From Streptomyces polyasparticus (GTDB taxonomy: Bacteria > Actinomycetota > Actinomycetes > Streptomycetales > Streptomycetaceae), in assembly GCF_014493765.1 (NCBI RefSeq), contig NZ_JACTVJ010000024.1, positions 1 through 64,000 of the forward strand: a stretch of DNA of 64,000 bases, written 5' to 3'. A program made the position numbers and the translations under genes. Below, piece by piece: positions 44,677 through 52,225 of the stretch (the stretch's first letter is position 1; every line of letters starts with the position of its first letter). The notes under the pieces were generated by a model that was not told where the DNA came from, did not search any database, and saw only the letters and a list, made by a program, of their open reading frames with translations.

Positions 44677-44691
44677 GTGCGTTAATCGCAC
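44677..44691. promoter_or_regulatory. 15-bp palindrome in a divergent promoter region
   Basis: GTGCG-TTAAT-CGCAC is a perfect palindrome 13 bp before the GT-C-like gene at 44704. In the same 91-bp region are TGACGTCA (44656-44663) and AATTGTCCTA (44639-44648). The density of symmetric sites suggests control of both divergent genes. Confidence 0.45.
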
Positions 44692-44703
44692 AAACTCCAC
44701 CCC

Positions 44704-46623
44704 ATGTACCGCTCGCAGGCCTCCGCTTTCACCGGCACTCCGTCCGCCTCCGCGCACCACACGTACCCGGGTGCGGCCCCGGCCGCCGCCCTGACCGGGG
44801 CCGTGCCGTCCGGTCATCTGCGCACTCTCGCCCGGCTGCTGTTCGTCCGCCCGGCCGTCACCGCCGTGGTGACCTCCTCGCTGGCGGCGCTCGCGGTCGG
44901 CTGGTGGGGGCTCGACCGGGGGTCGATGTGGCGGGAGGAGAGCGTCACGTTCCAGGCGGCGCAGCGCTCGCTGCCCGAGCTCGCGCAGCTGATCGGTTCG
45001 GCCGACGCGGTGCACGGCGTCTACTACGTCCTGATGCACTTCGTGCTGCAGCTGCACCCGGGCGAGGTGATGCTGCGCCTGCCGTCGGTGCTCGCGGTGG
45101 CGCTGACCGCCGGGCTCGTGGCCGCGATCGGCGCCCGCCTCGTGCGCGCCCGGGTCGGGCTCTGGGCCGGTCTGCTCTACGCGGTCACGCCGGCCACCGG
45201 GTACTACGCCACCGACGGGAGCCCGTACGCCCTGGTCTGCGCGGGGGCCGCCGCGGCGACCTGGCTGTTCCTGCGCGCGGTGGAACACGGCCGGCCCCGT
45301 GACTGGTGCCGCTACGGCGCGGTCGTCGGCTGCACCGCGTATCTGCATCCGCTCGCGGCGCTGCTGCTCGCCGCGCACGCCGTCACGCTGCTCGTCTCGT
45401 GGCGCCGGATCTCCGCGGACCTGTGGCGCGGCTGGACGGTCGCGGGCGCGGCCGCACTCACCGCGCTGCTCCCGCTGATCGGTCTGCTGTACGGGGGGAC
45501 GGGCGGGGCGGGTTCGGGTGAGGCCGTTTCAACTGAGGCGGGCGTGGGCGGCGCCGAAGGGCTGTTCCGGAGCTTCGCCGGTCCCGCGCCGCTCGTGATC
45601 ACCGCGGTCCTGCTCCTGGGCTGCATCGCGCTCAACGCACCGCTGCCGCGCACCGGCCGGATTTCCCTCAACACGCTCGCGCTGCCCCTCGCCCTGGTGC
45701 CACCCGCGCTGCTCCTCGCGACCGCGCAGACCGTACGGCCCGGCTCCGTGCTGTTCGCCCTCGCCGGGGTGCCGCTGCTCACGGCGGCGGGCGGCGAACG
45801 CTGTGCCGCGGTGGTCCGCCGGCTGCTGCCGCCGGGCCGGGCGCCGCACCGCGCGGCCGCCGCGCTGGCCGGGGCGGCGGCGGTGGCCGCGGCTTGCCTG
45901 TGGCAGCTGCCGCAGCACCGGGCGCAGGCCACGGCCGAAGGGCGGCCGGACGACATGGCCGCGGTGGCCCGGCTCGCGGCGCGGGAACTGGTGCCCGGCG
46001 ACCCGGTCCTGTTCCTGCCGGCGGAGGTCCGCCGGCACGCGCTGACCTACCCGGCCGGTTTCGCCGGCACGAAGGACCTGGCGCTGCAGACGCCGCCGTC
46101 CGCGTCCGGGGCGCCGTACGGCAAGGAGACCGACGCGATCGAACTGCGCCGCAGGCTGGCCAAGGTGGACCGGGTCTGGCTGCTCGCGGAGCGCGGTGCG
46201 ACGGACGCGGCCTGGAACCCGTCGTCGGCCACGGAGGCCGCGAAGCTGTCCGTGATCAACGAACAGTTCGTGCTGCGCGGGGAGTTCCCCGAGCGCAGTG
46301 GCGTGCTGCGGATGTACGTCCGCAGGGCCCCTGAGCGTCCGATCGACTGGCCTGCGGGCAAGCCGGTGCCGGTGGTGGATCCGGTACTCGAGGCGTACGA
46401 CAAGAGCCGGGGGCGGGGCGAGGCGTCGGGGGCGGGCTCGGGTGAGTCGGGGGTGGGGTCGGTGGGTGCGCCGGGTGTGGGCTCGGGTGAGTCGGGGGTG
46501 GGGTCGGTGGGTGCGCCGGGTGTGGGCTCGGGCGAGCCGGAGGTGGGGTCGGCGGGTGCGCCCGGGGTGGGCTCGGCCGGTGCGCCCGGGGAGGTTGAGC
46601 TGCCGCCGTTGCAGGGGCACTGA
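44704..46623 (+). CDS. GT-C-type membrane glycosyltransferase (GT39/83-like)
   Basis: A 639-aa protein with about ten membrane helices between residues 45 and 410. The first external loop contains SMWREESVTFQAAQRSLPEL, in the place where GT39/GT83 enzymes carry the catalytic acidic residue. A soluble domain (about 410-570) follows. The tail is three 15-residue repeats rich in Gly, Ser, Glu and Val (from residue 578). It probably transfers a sugar from polyprenyl phosphate to the wall polymer outside the cell. No Shine-Dalgarno is evident before ATG 44704. Confidence 0.8.
   Translation: MYRSQASAFTGTPSASAHHTYPGAAPAAALTGAVPSGHLRTLARLLFVRPAVTAVVTSSLAALAVGWWGLDRGSMWREESVTFQAAQRSLPELAQLIGSADAVHGVYYVLMHFVLQLHPGEVMLRLPSVLAVALTAGLVAAIGARLVRARVGLWAGLLYAVTPATGYYATDGSPYALVCAGAAAATWLFLRAVEHGRPRDWCRYGAVVGCTAYLHPLAALLLAAHAVTLLVSWRRISADLWRGWTVAGAAALTALLPLIGLLYGGTGGAGSGEAVSTEAGVGGAEGLFRSFAGPAPLVITAVLLLGCIALNAPLPRTGRISLNTLALPLALVPPALLLATAQTVRPGSVLFALAGVPLLTAAGGERCAAVVRRLLPPGRAPHRAAAALAGAAAVAAACLWQLPQHRAQATAEGRPDDMAAVARLAARELVPGDPVLFLPAEVRRHALTYPAGFAGTKDLALQTPPSASGAPYGKETDAIELRRRLAKVDRVWLLAERGATDAAWNPSSATEAAKLSVINEQFVLRGEFPERSGVLRMYVRRAPERPIDWPAGKPVPVVDPVLEAYDKSRGRGEASGAGSGESGVGSVGAPGVGSGESGVGSVGAPGVGSGEPEVGSAGAPGVGSAGAPGEVELPPLQGH
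46435..46590 (+). repeat. 45-bp in-frame tandem repeats in the GT-C-like gene
   Basis: Units 46435-46479 and 46480-46524 are identical over 45 bp and encode GSGESGVGSVGAPGV. Unit 3 (46525-46569) is diverged to GSGEPEVGSAGAPGV, and a partial unit follows. The repeat length keeps the frame, so copy number could vary without breaking the gene. Confidence 0.88.
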
Positions 46624-46682
46624 GTGTGGGGTCGGCGAGTGTTCACTGACCGGAGTGGGCGTTCGGCGCGGGCGAGGTGAGT

Positions 46683-46750
46683 GAGTGTTCACCGAGGTGG
46701 GTGAGCATTCACTGAGCTCAGTGAGCACTCACCCACCTCAGTGAGCACTC
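46683..46750. terminator. 68-bp imperfect palindrome between convergent genes
   Basis: Centred at 46716/46717. From the centre outward: TCACTGAG/CTCAGTGA (8 bp), a 4-nt mismatch, GAGGTGGGTGA/TCACCCACCTC (11 bp), then a 1-nt offset and GAGTGTTCAC/GTGAGCACTC (10 bp with one wobble). It lies between the stops at 46623 and 46826 and is probably a bidirectional terminator. Confidence 0.75.
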
Positions 46751-46794
46751 ACCCACCCACCCCGTGAGCATCCACTCACCCCGCCCGACGTCGG

Positions 46795-46841
46795 CACCTC
46801 ACCCCACCCGCGCCTGCACCTCACCTCACCCCACCCGCGCC
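46795..46841. repeat. 20-bp direct repeat at the end of the GT-C-like gene on the minus strand
   Basis: The same 20-bp sequence, beginning CACCTCACCCC, occurs at 46795-46814 and 46822-46841. The second copy spans the stop codon of the gene at 46826-48247. Short GTGAGCA/TCACTCAC words are scattered through the same region. Confidence 0.7.
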
Positions 46842-48247
46842 AGCACCTCACCCGTCCGCGGCCCCCATGCCACGACGCGCGCCTCGCGGGGTACGCGTTG
46901 GTCGGGGGTGAGCAGCAGCCAGCGGATCTTGAACTGCCGGACGATCGCGGCACGTTCGGCAGGTGTCGCATCGGAAGCCAGATAGCGGGCCACCGCACGC
47001 GAGCGCCGGGCCCGTTCCGGCTCCGTCATGGAGGCGTCGGGCCAGGCGGGCGCCACCAGGTTCGGACCGTATCCGGGCAGGGAGCGCGTGGCGCGGTAGC
47101 TGGTGGTCAGGACGACCTCGCCCGGCGCGATGCGCTGCGCCGCCCAGCTGTACGAGGGCCAGCGCGGCGGCTGGTCGAAGCCCACCGGATCCCACGCCCG
47201 CGGCACCACCGCGCCGGCCTGCACCGAGAAGAGGCTCAGCGCGAGCGCGGCGGCGCACAGAGCGGCGAGCACCCGTCGCCCCCAGGTCCAGGGCCGCGGT
47301 CCGGTCAGCTCGACGGCGAGGGCGAACTGGAGCGGGACCAGCGTGAGTCCCATGATCCGCCCGTACGTGTACTGCCCCGAGACCCAGCCGTACGCGATGG
47401 TCGCGGCGCCGAGCACGAACATCAGCACCAGCGGATCGCGCCGGTCGCGCCGAAAGCGCGCGACGAGTGCGGGGAGCCCGAGGAAGGCCAGCCAGAAACG
47501 TTGCGGCATCGCGTCGTACAGCTGGCGGTGGATGCCGTCCACGCTGCCGTCGCCGAGCAGGGCGAAGACCGAGTAGTACGGCCAGGCCAGGACGACGACC
47601 GCCGCTGCGGCGGCCGTCAGGGCCCACCCGGGAGCCGGCCGCCGGGACCAGCCGAGCACGAACGCGACCACGCCGATCATCGCCGCCACCGACGAGATCG
47701 GATGGATCAGCAGGATCGCCCCGCACAGGGCGCCGAGCCCCGCGTACGAGAGAAGTGGGCCGCCGTCGCGCGCGAGCCGGGCCGTCAGGGCCCAGGCCCA
47801 GAACATCAGGCCGATCGCGAAGGTCGACGGGAACGGCAGATGCCCGGTCATGGACATCAGGCCCAAGTACCCGCTCCACCAGGCCATTTTGGTGCCCCAG
47901 AGCAGCACCATGCAGGCGAGCGCGAGCAGCGGCGCCCAGCGGCTGGGGGTGAGCGTCCTCACGAAGCGGCCGATGCCGGTGAGCAGCACCAGGAGGTTGA
48001 CCGGTCCGGAGAGTTTGACGACCTGCCAGCCCGCGAGCCCGGTGACCTTGGCGAACAGGCCCTGCAGGACGGCGTACGGGGAGTAGTACGCGCTGCCGTC
48101 GCCGGGTGCCGCGGCCATCGGGTGCGCGGGGTCGAGGAGGTCGGCCTTGAGGCGTTCGACCACCGCCGCGTGCTGGCCGAAGTCGCAGCAGATCGGCACG
48201 CGCCACGCGGCGGCCGACATCAGGACCCAGAACAGCGTCCCGAACAC
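46826..48247 (-). CDS. Polytopic membrane protein, putative GT-C glycosyltransferase
   Basis: About 473 aa. It has about ten membrane helices, and the first external loop ICCDFGQHAAVVERLKADLL parallels the paralogue at 31406-32986 along its length. The soluble C-terminus contains VVLTTSYRATRSLPGYGPN. The start is uncertain: the frame is open far upstream, but GTG 48247 begins just before the first helix, and ATG 48220 would cut it. No clear Shine-Dalgarno was found. It probably adds a sugar to the wall polymer outside the membrane. Confidence 0.75.
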   Translation of the reverse strand: MFGTLFWVLMSAAAWRVPICCDFGQHAAVVERLKADLLDPAHPMAAAPGDGSAYYSPYAVLQGLFAKVTGLAGWQVVKLSGPVNLLVLLTGIGRFVRTLTPSRWAPLLALACMVLLWGTKMAWWSGYLGLMSMTGHLPFPSTFAIGLMFWAWALTARLARDGGPLLSYAGLGALCGAILLIHPISSVAAMIGVVAFVLGWSRRPAPGWALTAAAAAVVVLAWPYYSVFALLGDGSVDGIHRQLYDAMPQRFWLAFLGLPALVARFRRDRRDPLVLMFVLGAATIAYGWVSGQYTYGRIMGLTLVPLQFALAVELTGPRPWTWGRRVLAALCAAALALSLFSVQAGAVVPRAWDPVGFDQPPRWPSYSWAAQRIAPGEVVLTTSYRATRSLPGYGPNLVAPAWPDASMTEPERARRSRAVARYLASDATPAERAAIVRQFKIRWLLLTPDQRVPREARVVAWGPRTGEVLARVG

Positions 48248-48315
48248 GAGATACGGACTCGGGCGCAGAGACCGCAGCCCGCCGAGGACGGCGGTCGCTC
48301 CGTGGGGAGGGCCGA

Positions 48316-48377
48316 TTGTCAGTGGGCGCCGATAGCCTTGGAAGGGCTCGGCCCCCGGGCGGGAGGGGTCTGTCCGG
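48316..48377 (+). repeat. Damage-promoter repeat, copy 2
   Basis: TTGTCAGTG (48316-48324), 8 nt, TAGCCT (48333-48338): an exact RecA-NDp motif on the plus strand, followed by the same hairpin and GGGCGGGAGGGG block as copy 1 at 15878-15942. No plus-strand gene follows; transcription would run antisense to the 3' end of the gene at 48448. Confidence 0.62.
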
Positions 48378-48447
48378 CTATCCAGGTCGCCAGGCTCCGT
48401 CCCCCCGCCCACCCGTGGCTCCGTCTCCCCTCCCACACGCGCCGACT

Positions 48448-51400
48448 TCACGCCAGGATCCAGTCCGCGACCCGTCCCGCCGCCTGCCCGTCGTCCAGAT
48501 CGCCGTACGCCTGGCGGAATGCCGCGTACGCGTCCGCGTGCCGGGCCGCCATCGCGTCCAGATCGCGCAGGGCGTCCACGATCTCGCCGGTGGATGTGAG
48601 CAGCGGGCCCGGTGCGGCCGCCTCGAAGTCGAGCGTGAAGCCGCGCACCGTGTCGCGGTAGTGCTCCAGGTCGTGGGTGTGGAAGAGCATCGGGCGGCCG
48701 GTGTGCGCGAAGTCGAACATCAGTGACGAGTAGTCGGTGATCAACACGTCCGCGATCAGGAGGAGTTCGGCCGCGTTCGGGTAGGTGGTCACGTCCCGTA
48801 CGAAGGGGGCGTGCGCGCCGGGGAGCCGGCCCGCGGCGAGCGGGTGGCGGCGGACGAGCAGGATGTGGTCCTCGCCGAGTGCGCGCTCCAGGGCCGGGAA
48901 GTCCAGCGCCGCCTCGTAGCGGAAGCGGCCCGCTGCGTGGGCGAGATGGTCGCGGTACGTGGGGGCGTACAGAACGATCCGGCGGTCGTCTTCGGGCGAG
49001 AGGCCCAGTTCGGCGCGCACCCGGTCCGCGATCTTTGTGCGGTCCTCGGCGAACAGGACGTCGTTGCGCGGCGATCCGGCGTCCAGGACATCGCCCTCGT
49101 ATGCGAGCGCGCGCGGCAGTACGGAGGAGGCGTGCCGGCTGGGCGAGACGAGGACGCTCCACTGCGCGGACAGGCGGGGCAGGGCGTCGAGGTGGGAGTG
49201 GTCGGCGTAGAGGGTGTCGGTGAGGTCGAGGCCGATGCGCTTGAGCGGGGTGCCGTGCCAGGTCTGCACGACCCGCTGGCCCTCGCGGCGCTCGAACCAG
49301 TCGGGCAGGTGGTCCGAGGCGACGATCACCCGGGCGCGGGCCAGCGCCTCGTACCATTCGCGGCTGCCGCGGGCGATGCCGCGGGCGGCCGGCGGGACCT
49401 TGGTCTGCTGGTCGTCGGTGACCCAGAGGTGCTCCAAGTCGGCGCCGCGGAGCAGGAGTTCCTCGTGGACGGCGCGGGGTGACTCGCCGTCCAGGTAGAG
49501 GATCGCGTCGCGCAGGGGCAGGGCGCGCTGGACCGGGTAGTGACGGGTGCGCAGCTTCGCCTGGCGGTAGGCGCCGCGTTCGGTGGCGGCGAGGGCCGGG
49601 CCCGAGTCGATGAGCAGCCGGTCGCCGAAGCGCCGGCCGATGCTGAACTCCCGGCCGTCGCACTCCTGCGCGGCCGGCAGCGCGGCCCCGAGCGAGGCGA
49701 GGACGCGCACCGGCACGCCGTCGCCCGTCGCCTCGTGCTTCTCGCGCAGGAACAGGTACCAGCGGCCCTCGGGCAGCGGCAGGCCGCTGTGCGCGGTGGC
49801 CGGCACGATCCGGGCGCGGAAGCGGCCGGCCGTGGGGGCGCCCTCCGCGCGCGCGGCGCCGGGAGTGCGGGGGCGTTCGAGGGGGACGGTCACTTCGGTG
49901 AGGTCGGTGCTGTGCCGCAGGATCAGGTCCGCCGGGCCCCAGCTGTCCTGCGCCGCGGTGCCCTCGACGACCAGGACGCCCTCGTCGGACCAGTGCGCCA
50001 CGTCGGCCACGGGCTGCCGGGTCAGTTCGAGGACCAGCTGTCCGTTGTCGTTGGCGGTGGCGCACAGTTCGCGGCCGACGGCGTAGCGGGCGCGGCCGGT
50101 GGCATAGCGGCCCGGCGGCAGATCGGCGGTCGCGGCAAGGGACTTGAGGGTGCCGTCCGGCAGGACGAGGTTGGCGCTCCAGCGGTCGCCGTGCTGCGGT
50201 TCGACCTCCTTGGGCGCGCGGTGCGGGGTGGGCGGCACCTGCTCCAGGTCCATCAGCGGTACGCGAACGGTGAACGCGTCACCGGCCCTGGTGAGCGGGT
50301 AGTCGAAGGAGTGCTCGCCGTGCGTGAGGCGCAGCTGCTCGGGCCGCGCCTGCCCGCGCAGCCGGCCGCGCAGCACCAGGTCGTCGCCGTCGCGTTCATG
50401 GCCCTCGACCCGGGCGGCGTACTCCTGGACGCGCAGCACCAGACGTCCTTGCGAGTAGCCGAGCACCAGGCGCTGCCCGTCGCCGATTTCCCGTACGACG
50501 GACTGCGCGGACGCTCCGTCCAGGGCGCGCACCGCCGCGCGGCGCACGACGCCGTGGCCCGCGACGACCACGCCGAGCAGCCAGTTGCCGGGGCGCCAGC
50601 GGCCACCGGTCTTCAGCTGCTCGGGGTCGATGCTCATCTCGAAGCCGGAGTAGTCGTAACAGTGCAGCTGCTGGCCGGAGTTGACGGTCGCCTCGGTGCG
50701 CGGGACGGTTCGCGTCGGCACGCGCCGGAACTGGCCGCGGCTGTGCGCGGACTTGAGAAGGCCTGCCTTGACGGAGTGGCCGGGGCGGGTGGCTTCGAGG
50801 TTGCGGACATACGCGTATCCGCTGATCCGCAGCTTGCCGTCCTCGTCCCAGTGGGCCTCGCTCACCCTTGCCACGACGGGCAGTTCGCCCTTCCTGAGGC
50901 CGGAGAGCCGCCGCGGCACACCCTCGATGCCCGGGTACGCGGCCCGTCGGCGCAGGCCCCCGCGCACCTCGAACGCGGTGCCGTTGCGCTGCTCGAAGGA
51001 GAGCAGCTCGATGAGTTCGGCGGTGCGTCCTTCGCGTACGAGCTGCCATTTGATCCGCAGGTCGACCGGCAGTTCACGGATCAGGGAGGAGTTCGCGCGG
51101 TCGAGGAAGGCGGCGGTGTCCTCGAGGAAGGCCGCGCGGTACTCGGGGCCGCCCATCGGCAGCCCTTGCAGGAAGTAGACGAAGTCGTCGCGCAGGCAGG
51201 ACAGGTCGTAGGTCCGCTTGTGCTGCGGGAATCGCTCGCCCAGGAACCGGCTCACCGTGTCGCACGCGTGGATCCGGTCCCGTACGCCCTTGACCTCGGT
51301 GCGCCGCCGGGTGATCGAACCCTCGCGCACGCGCCAGTAGTAGACGTGGTTGGCGAGTACGTCGACGGCGCCCGCGAGGAAGTGCGCCGGGATCATCACC

Positions 51401-52005
51401 GGGGTGTCCTCGTAGAGCCGGCCCTCGGGGAAGGTGAACGAGTGGGCTTCCCAGAACGCGCGGCGGAACACCTTGTTCCAGGCGACGCGGTCCGCGAGCA
51501 GCTCGGGGTCGCGCGTGATGTGGGTGCGGGTGCGGTCCTTCGTCAGCCACTTGTACTGCCAGGCCTGCTGCCGGCCGCGCTCGTTCAGCCGCCATACGTT
51601 GCCGCTGACGAAGTCGGAGCCCGAGGCGTCCAGGCTCGCGACCATCCGCTCGTACGCGTCGGGCGGCACGATGTCGTCGCTGTCCACGAAGGTCAGGAAT
51701 TCCACCTGCGGATCCGCCCGGCGCACTCCCGTGTTGCGGGCCGCGCTCAGGCCCGCGTTCTCCTGCCGCACATAGCGGAAGCGCGGATCGCGGGCCGCGA
51801 AGGCCTGGGCGATTCGCGGGCTGCCGTCGGTGGAGCCGTCGTCGACGAGCACGACGTCGAGGCTCTTGAGGGTCTGTGCCGCGATCGAGCGCAGACAGTC
51901 GTCGAGGTACTCCTCGACGTTGAAGATCGGGACGACGACGGTGAGGCGGGGCAGGGATGCGGCGGAGGTGTGCGGGGGGTGTGCGGAGGCGGGGCTGTGC
52001 TGCAC
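48448..52005 (-). CDS. GT2/CDP-glycerol glycerophosphotransferase fusion, large
   Basis: A 1185-aa protein. The GT2 domain (about 18-240) has VVVPIFNVEEYLDDCLRS, LVDDGSTDGS and FVDSDDIVPPDAYERM. A long middle (about 350-790) is beta-rich and unique to this protein. The C-terminal TagF-type domain (about 800-1180) holds QTWHGTPLKRIGLD near 917, YAPTYRDH, and ITDYSSLMFDFAHTGRP near 1095. It could both glycosylate and polymerise glycerol phosphate units. The GTG start at 52005 follows GAAAGG. It is divergent from the second fusion gene at 52226. Confidence 0.88.
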   Translation of the reverse strand: MQHSPASAHPPHTSAASLPRLTVVVPIFNVEEYLDDCLRSIAAQTLKSLDVVLVDDGSTDGSPRIAQAFAARDPRFRYVRQENAGLSAARNTGVRRADPQVEFLTFVDSDDIVPPDAYERMVASLDASGSDFVSGNVWRLNERGRQQAWQYKWLTKDRTRTHITRDPELLADRVAWNKVFRRAFWEAHSFTFPEGRLYEDTPVMIPAHFLAGAVDVLANHVYYWRVREGSITRRRTEVKGVRDRIHACDTVSRFLGERFPQHKRTYDLSCLRDDFVYFLQGLPMGGPEYRAAFLEDTAAFLDRANSSLIRELPVDLRIKWQLVREGRTAELIELLSFEQRNGTAFEVRGGLRRRAAYPGIEGVPRRLSGLRKGELPVVARVSEAHWDEDGKLRISGYAYVRNLEATRPGHSVKAGLLKSAHSRGQFRRVPTRTVPRTEATVNSGQQLHCYDYSGFEMSIDPEQLKTGGRWRPGNWLLGVVVAGHGVVRRAAVRALDGASAQSVVREIGDGQRLVLGYSQGRLVLRVQEYAARVEGHERDGDDLVLRGRLRGQARPEQLRLTHGEHSFDYPLTRAGDAFTVRVPLMDLEQVPPTPHRAPKEVEPQHGDRWSANLVLPDGTLKSLAATADLPPGRYATGRARYAVGRELCATANDNGQLVLELTRQPVADVAHWSDEGVLVVEGTAAQDSWGPADLILRHSTDLTEVTVPLERPRTPGAARAEGAPTAGRFRARIVPATAHSGLPLPEGRWYLFLREKHEATGDGVPVRVLASLGAALPAAQECDGREFSIGRRFGDRLLIDSGPALAATERGAYRQAKLRTRHYPVQRALPLRDAILYLDGESPRAVHEELLLRGADLEHLWVTDDQQTKVPPAARGIARGSREWYEALARARVIVASDHLPDWFERREGQRVVQTWHGTPLKRIGLDLTDTLYADHSHLDALPRLSAQWSVLVSPSRHASSVLPRALAYEGDVLDAGSPRNDVLFAEDRTKIADRVRAELGLSPEDDRRIVLYAPTYRDHLAHAAGRFRYEAALDFPALERALGEDHILLVRRHPLAAGRLPGAHAPFVRDVTTYPNAAELLLIADVLITDYSSLMFDFAHTGRPMLFHTHDLEHYRDTVRGFTLDFEAAAPGPLLTSTGEIVDALRDLDAMAARHADAYAAFRQAYGDLDDGQAAGRVADWILA

Positions 52006-52188
52006 GGGGCGGACCTTTCTGCGCAGAGCGAGACCGGTGGTGCCGTTCGCCCTGTTTGCCCGTTTCCGTCAACTCCGTGTCGCGCATTCCCTGGATCGAG
52101 TGAGAGAACGGAGGTCTATTGCCGTATTAGGCACACCGCAGCCGCCGCATTCCGTAGTGGAACCTTTCCGCAACGGCCTGCGATGTCT

Positions 52189-52217
52189 TCGACAGTGCCC
52201 GTGGACATGACTACCTT
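52189..52217 (+). promoter_or_regulatory. Promoter of the fusion gene at 52226
   Basis: TCGACA (52189-52194) and TACCTT (52212-52217) are separated by 17 bp, a good vegetative match. The ATG begins 9 nt after the -10, so the leader is at most a few bases. Confidence 0.6.
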
Positions 52218-52225
52218 CGTGAGGC

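Noticed and set aside
46826-50065. A 1079-codon frame joining the GT-C-like protein to upstream sequence
   Set aside because: The upstream part is out of frame with the fusion gene it overlaps and lacks domain similarity; only the part after about 48247 has membrane helices and a paralogue.
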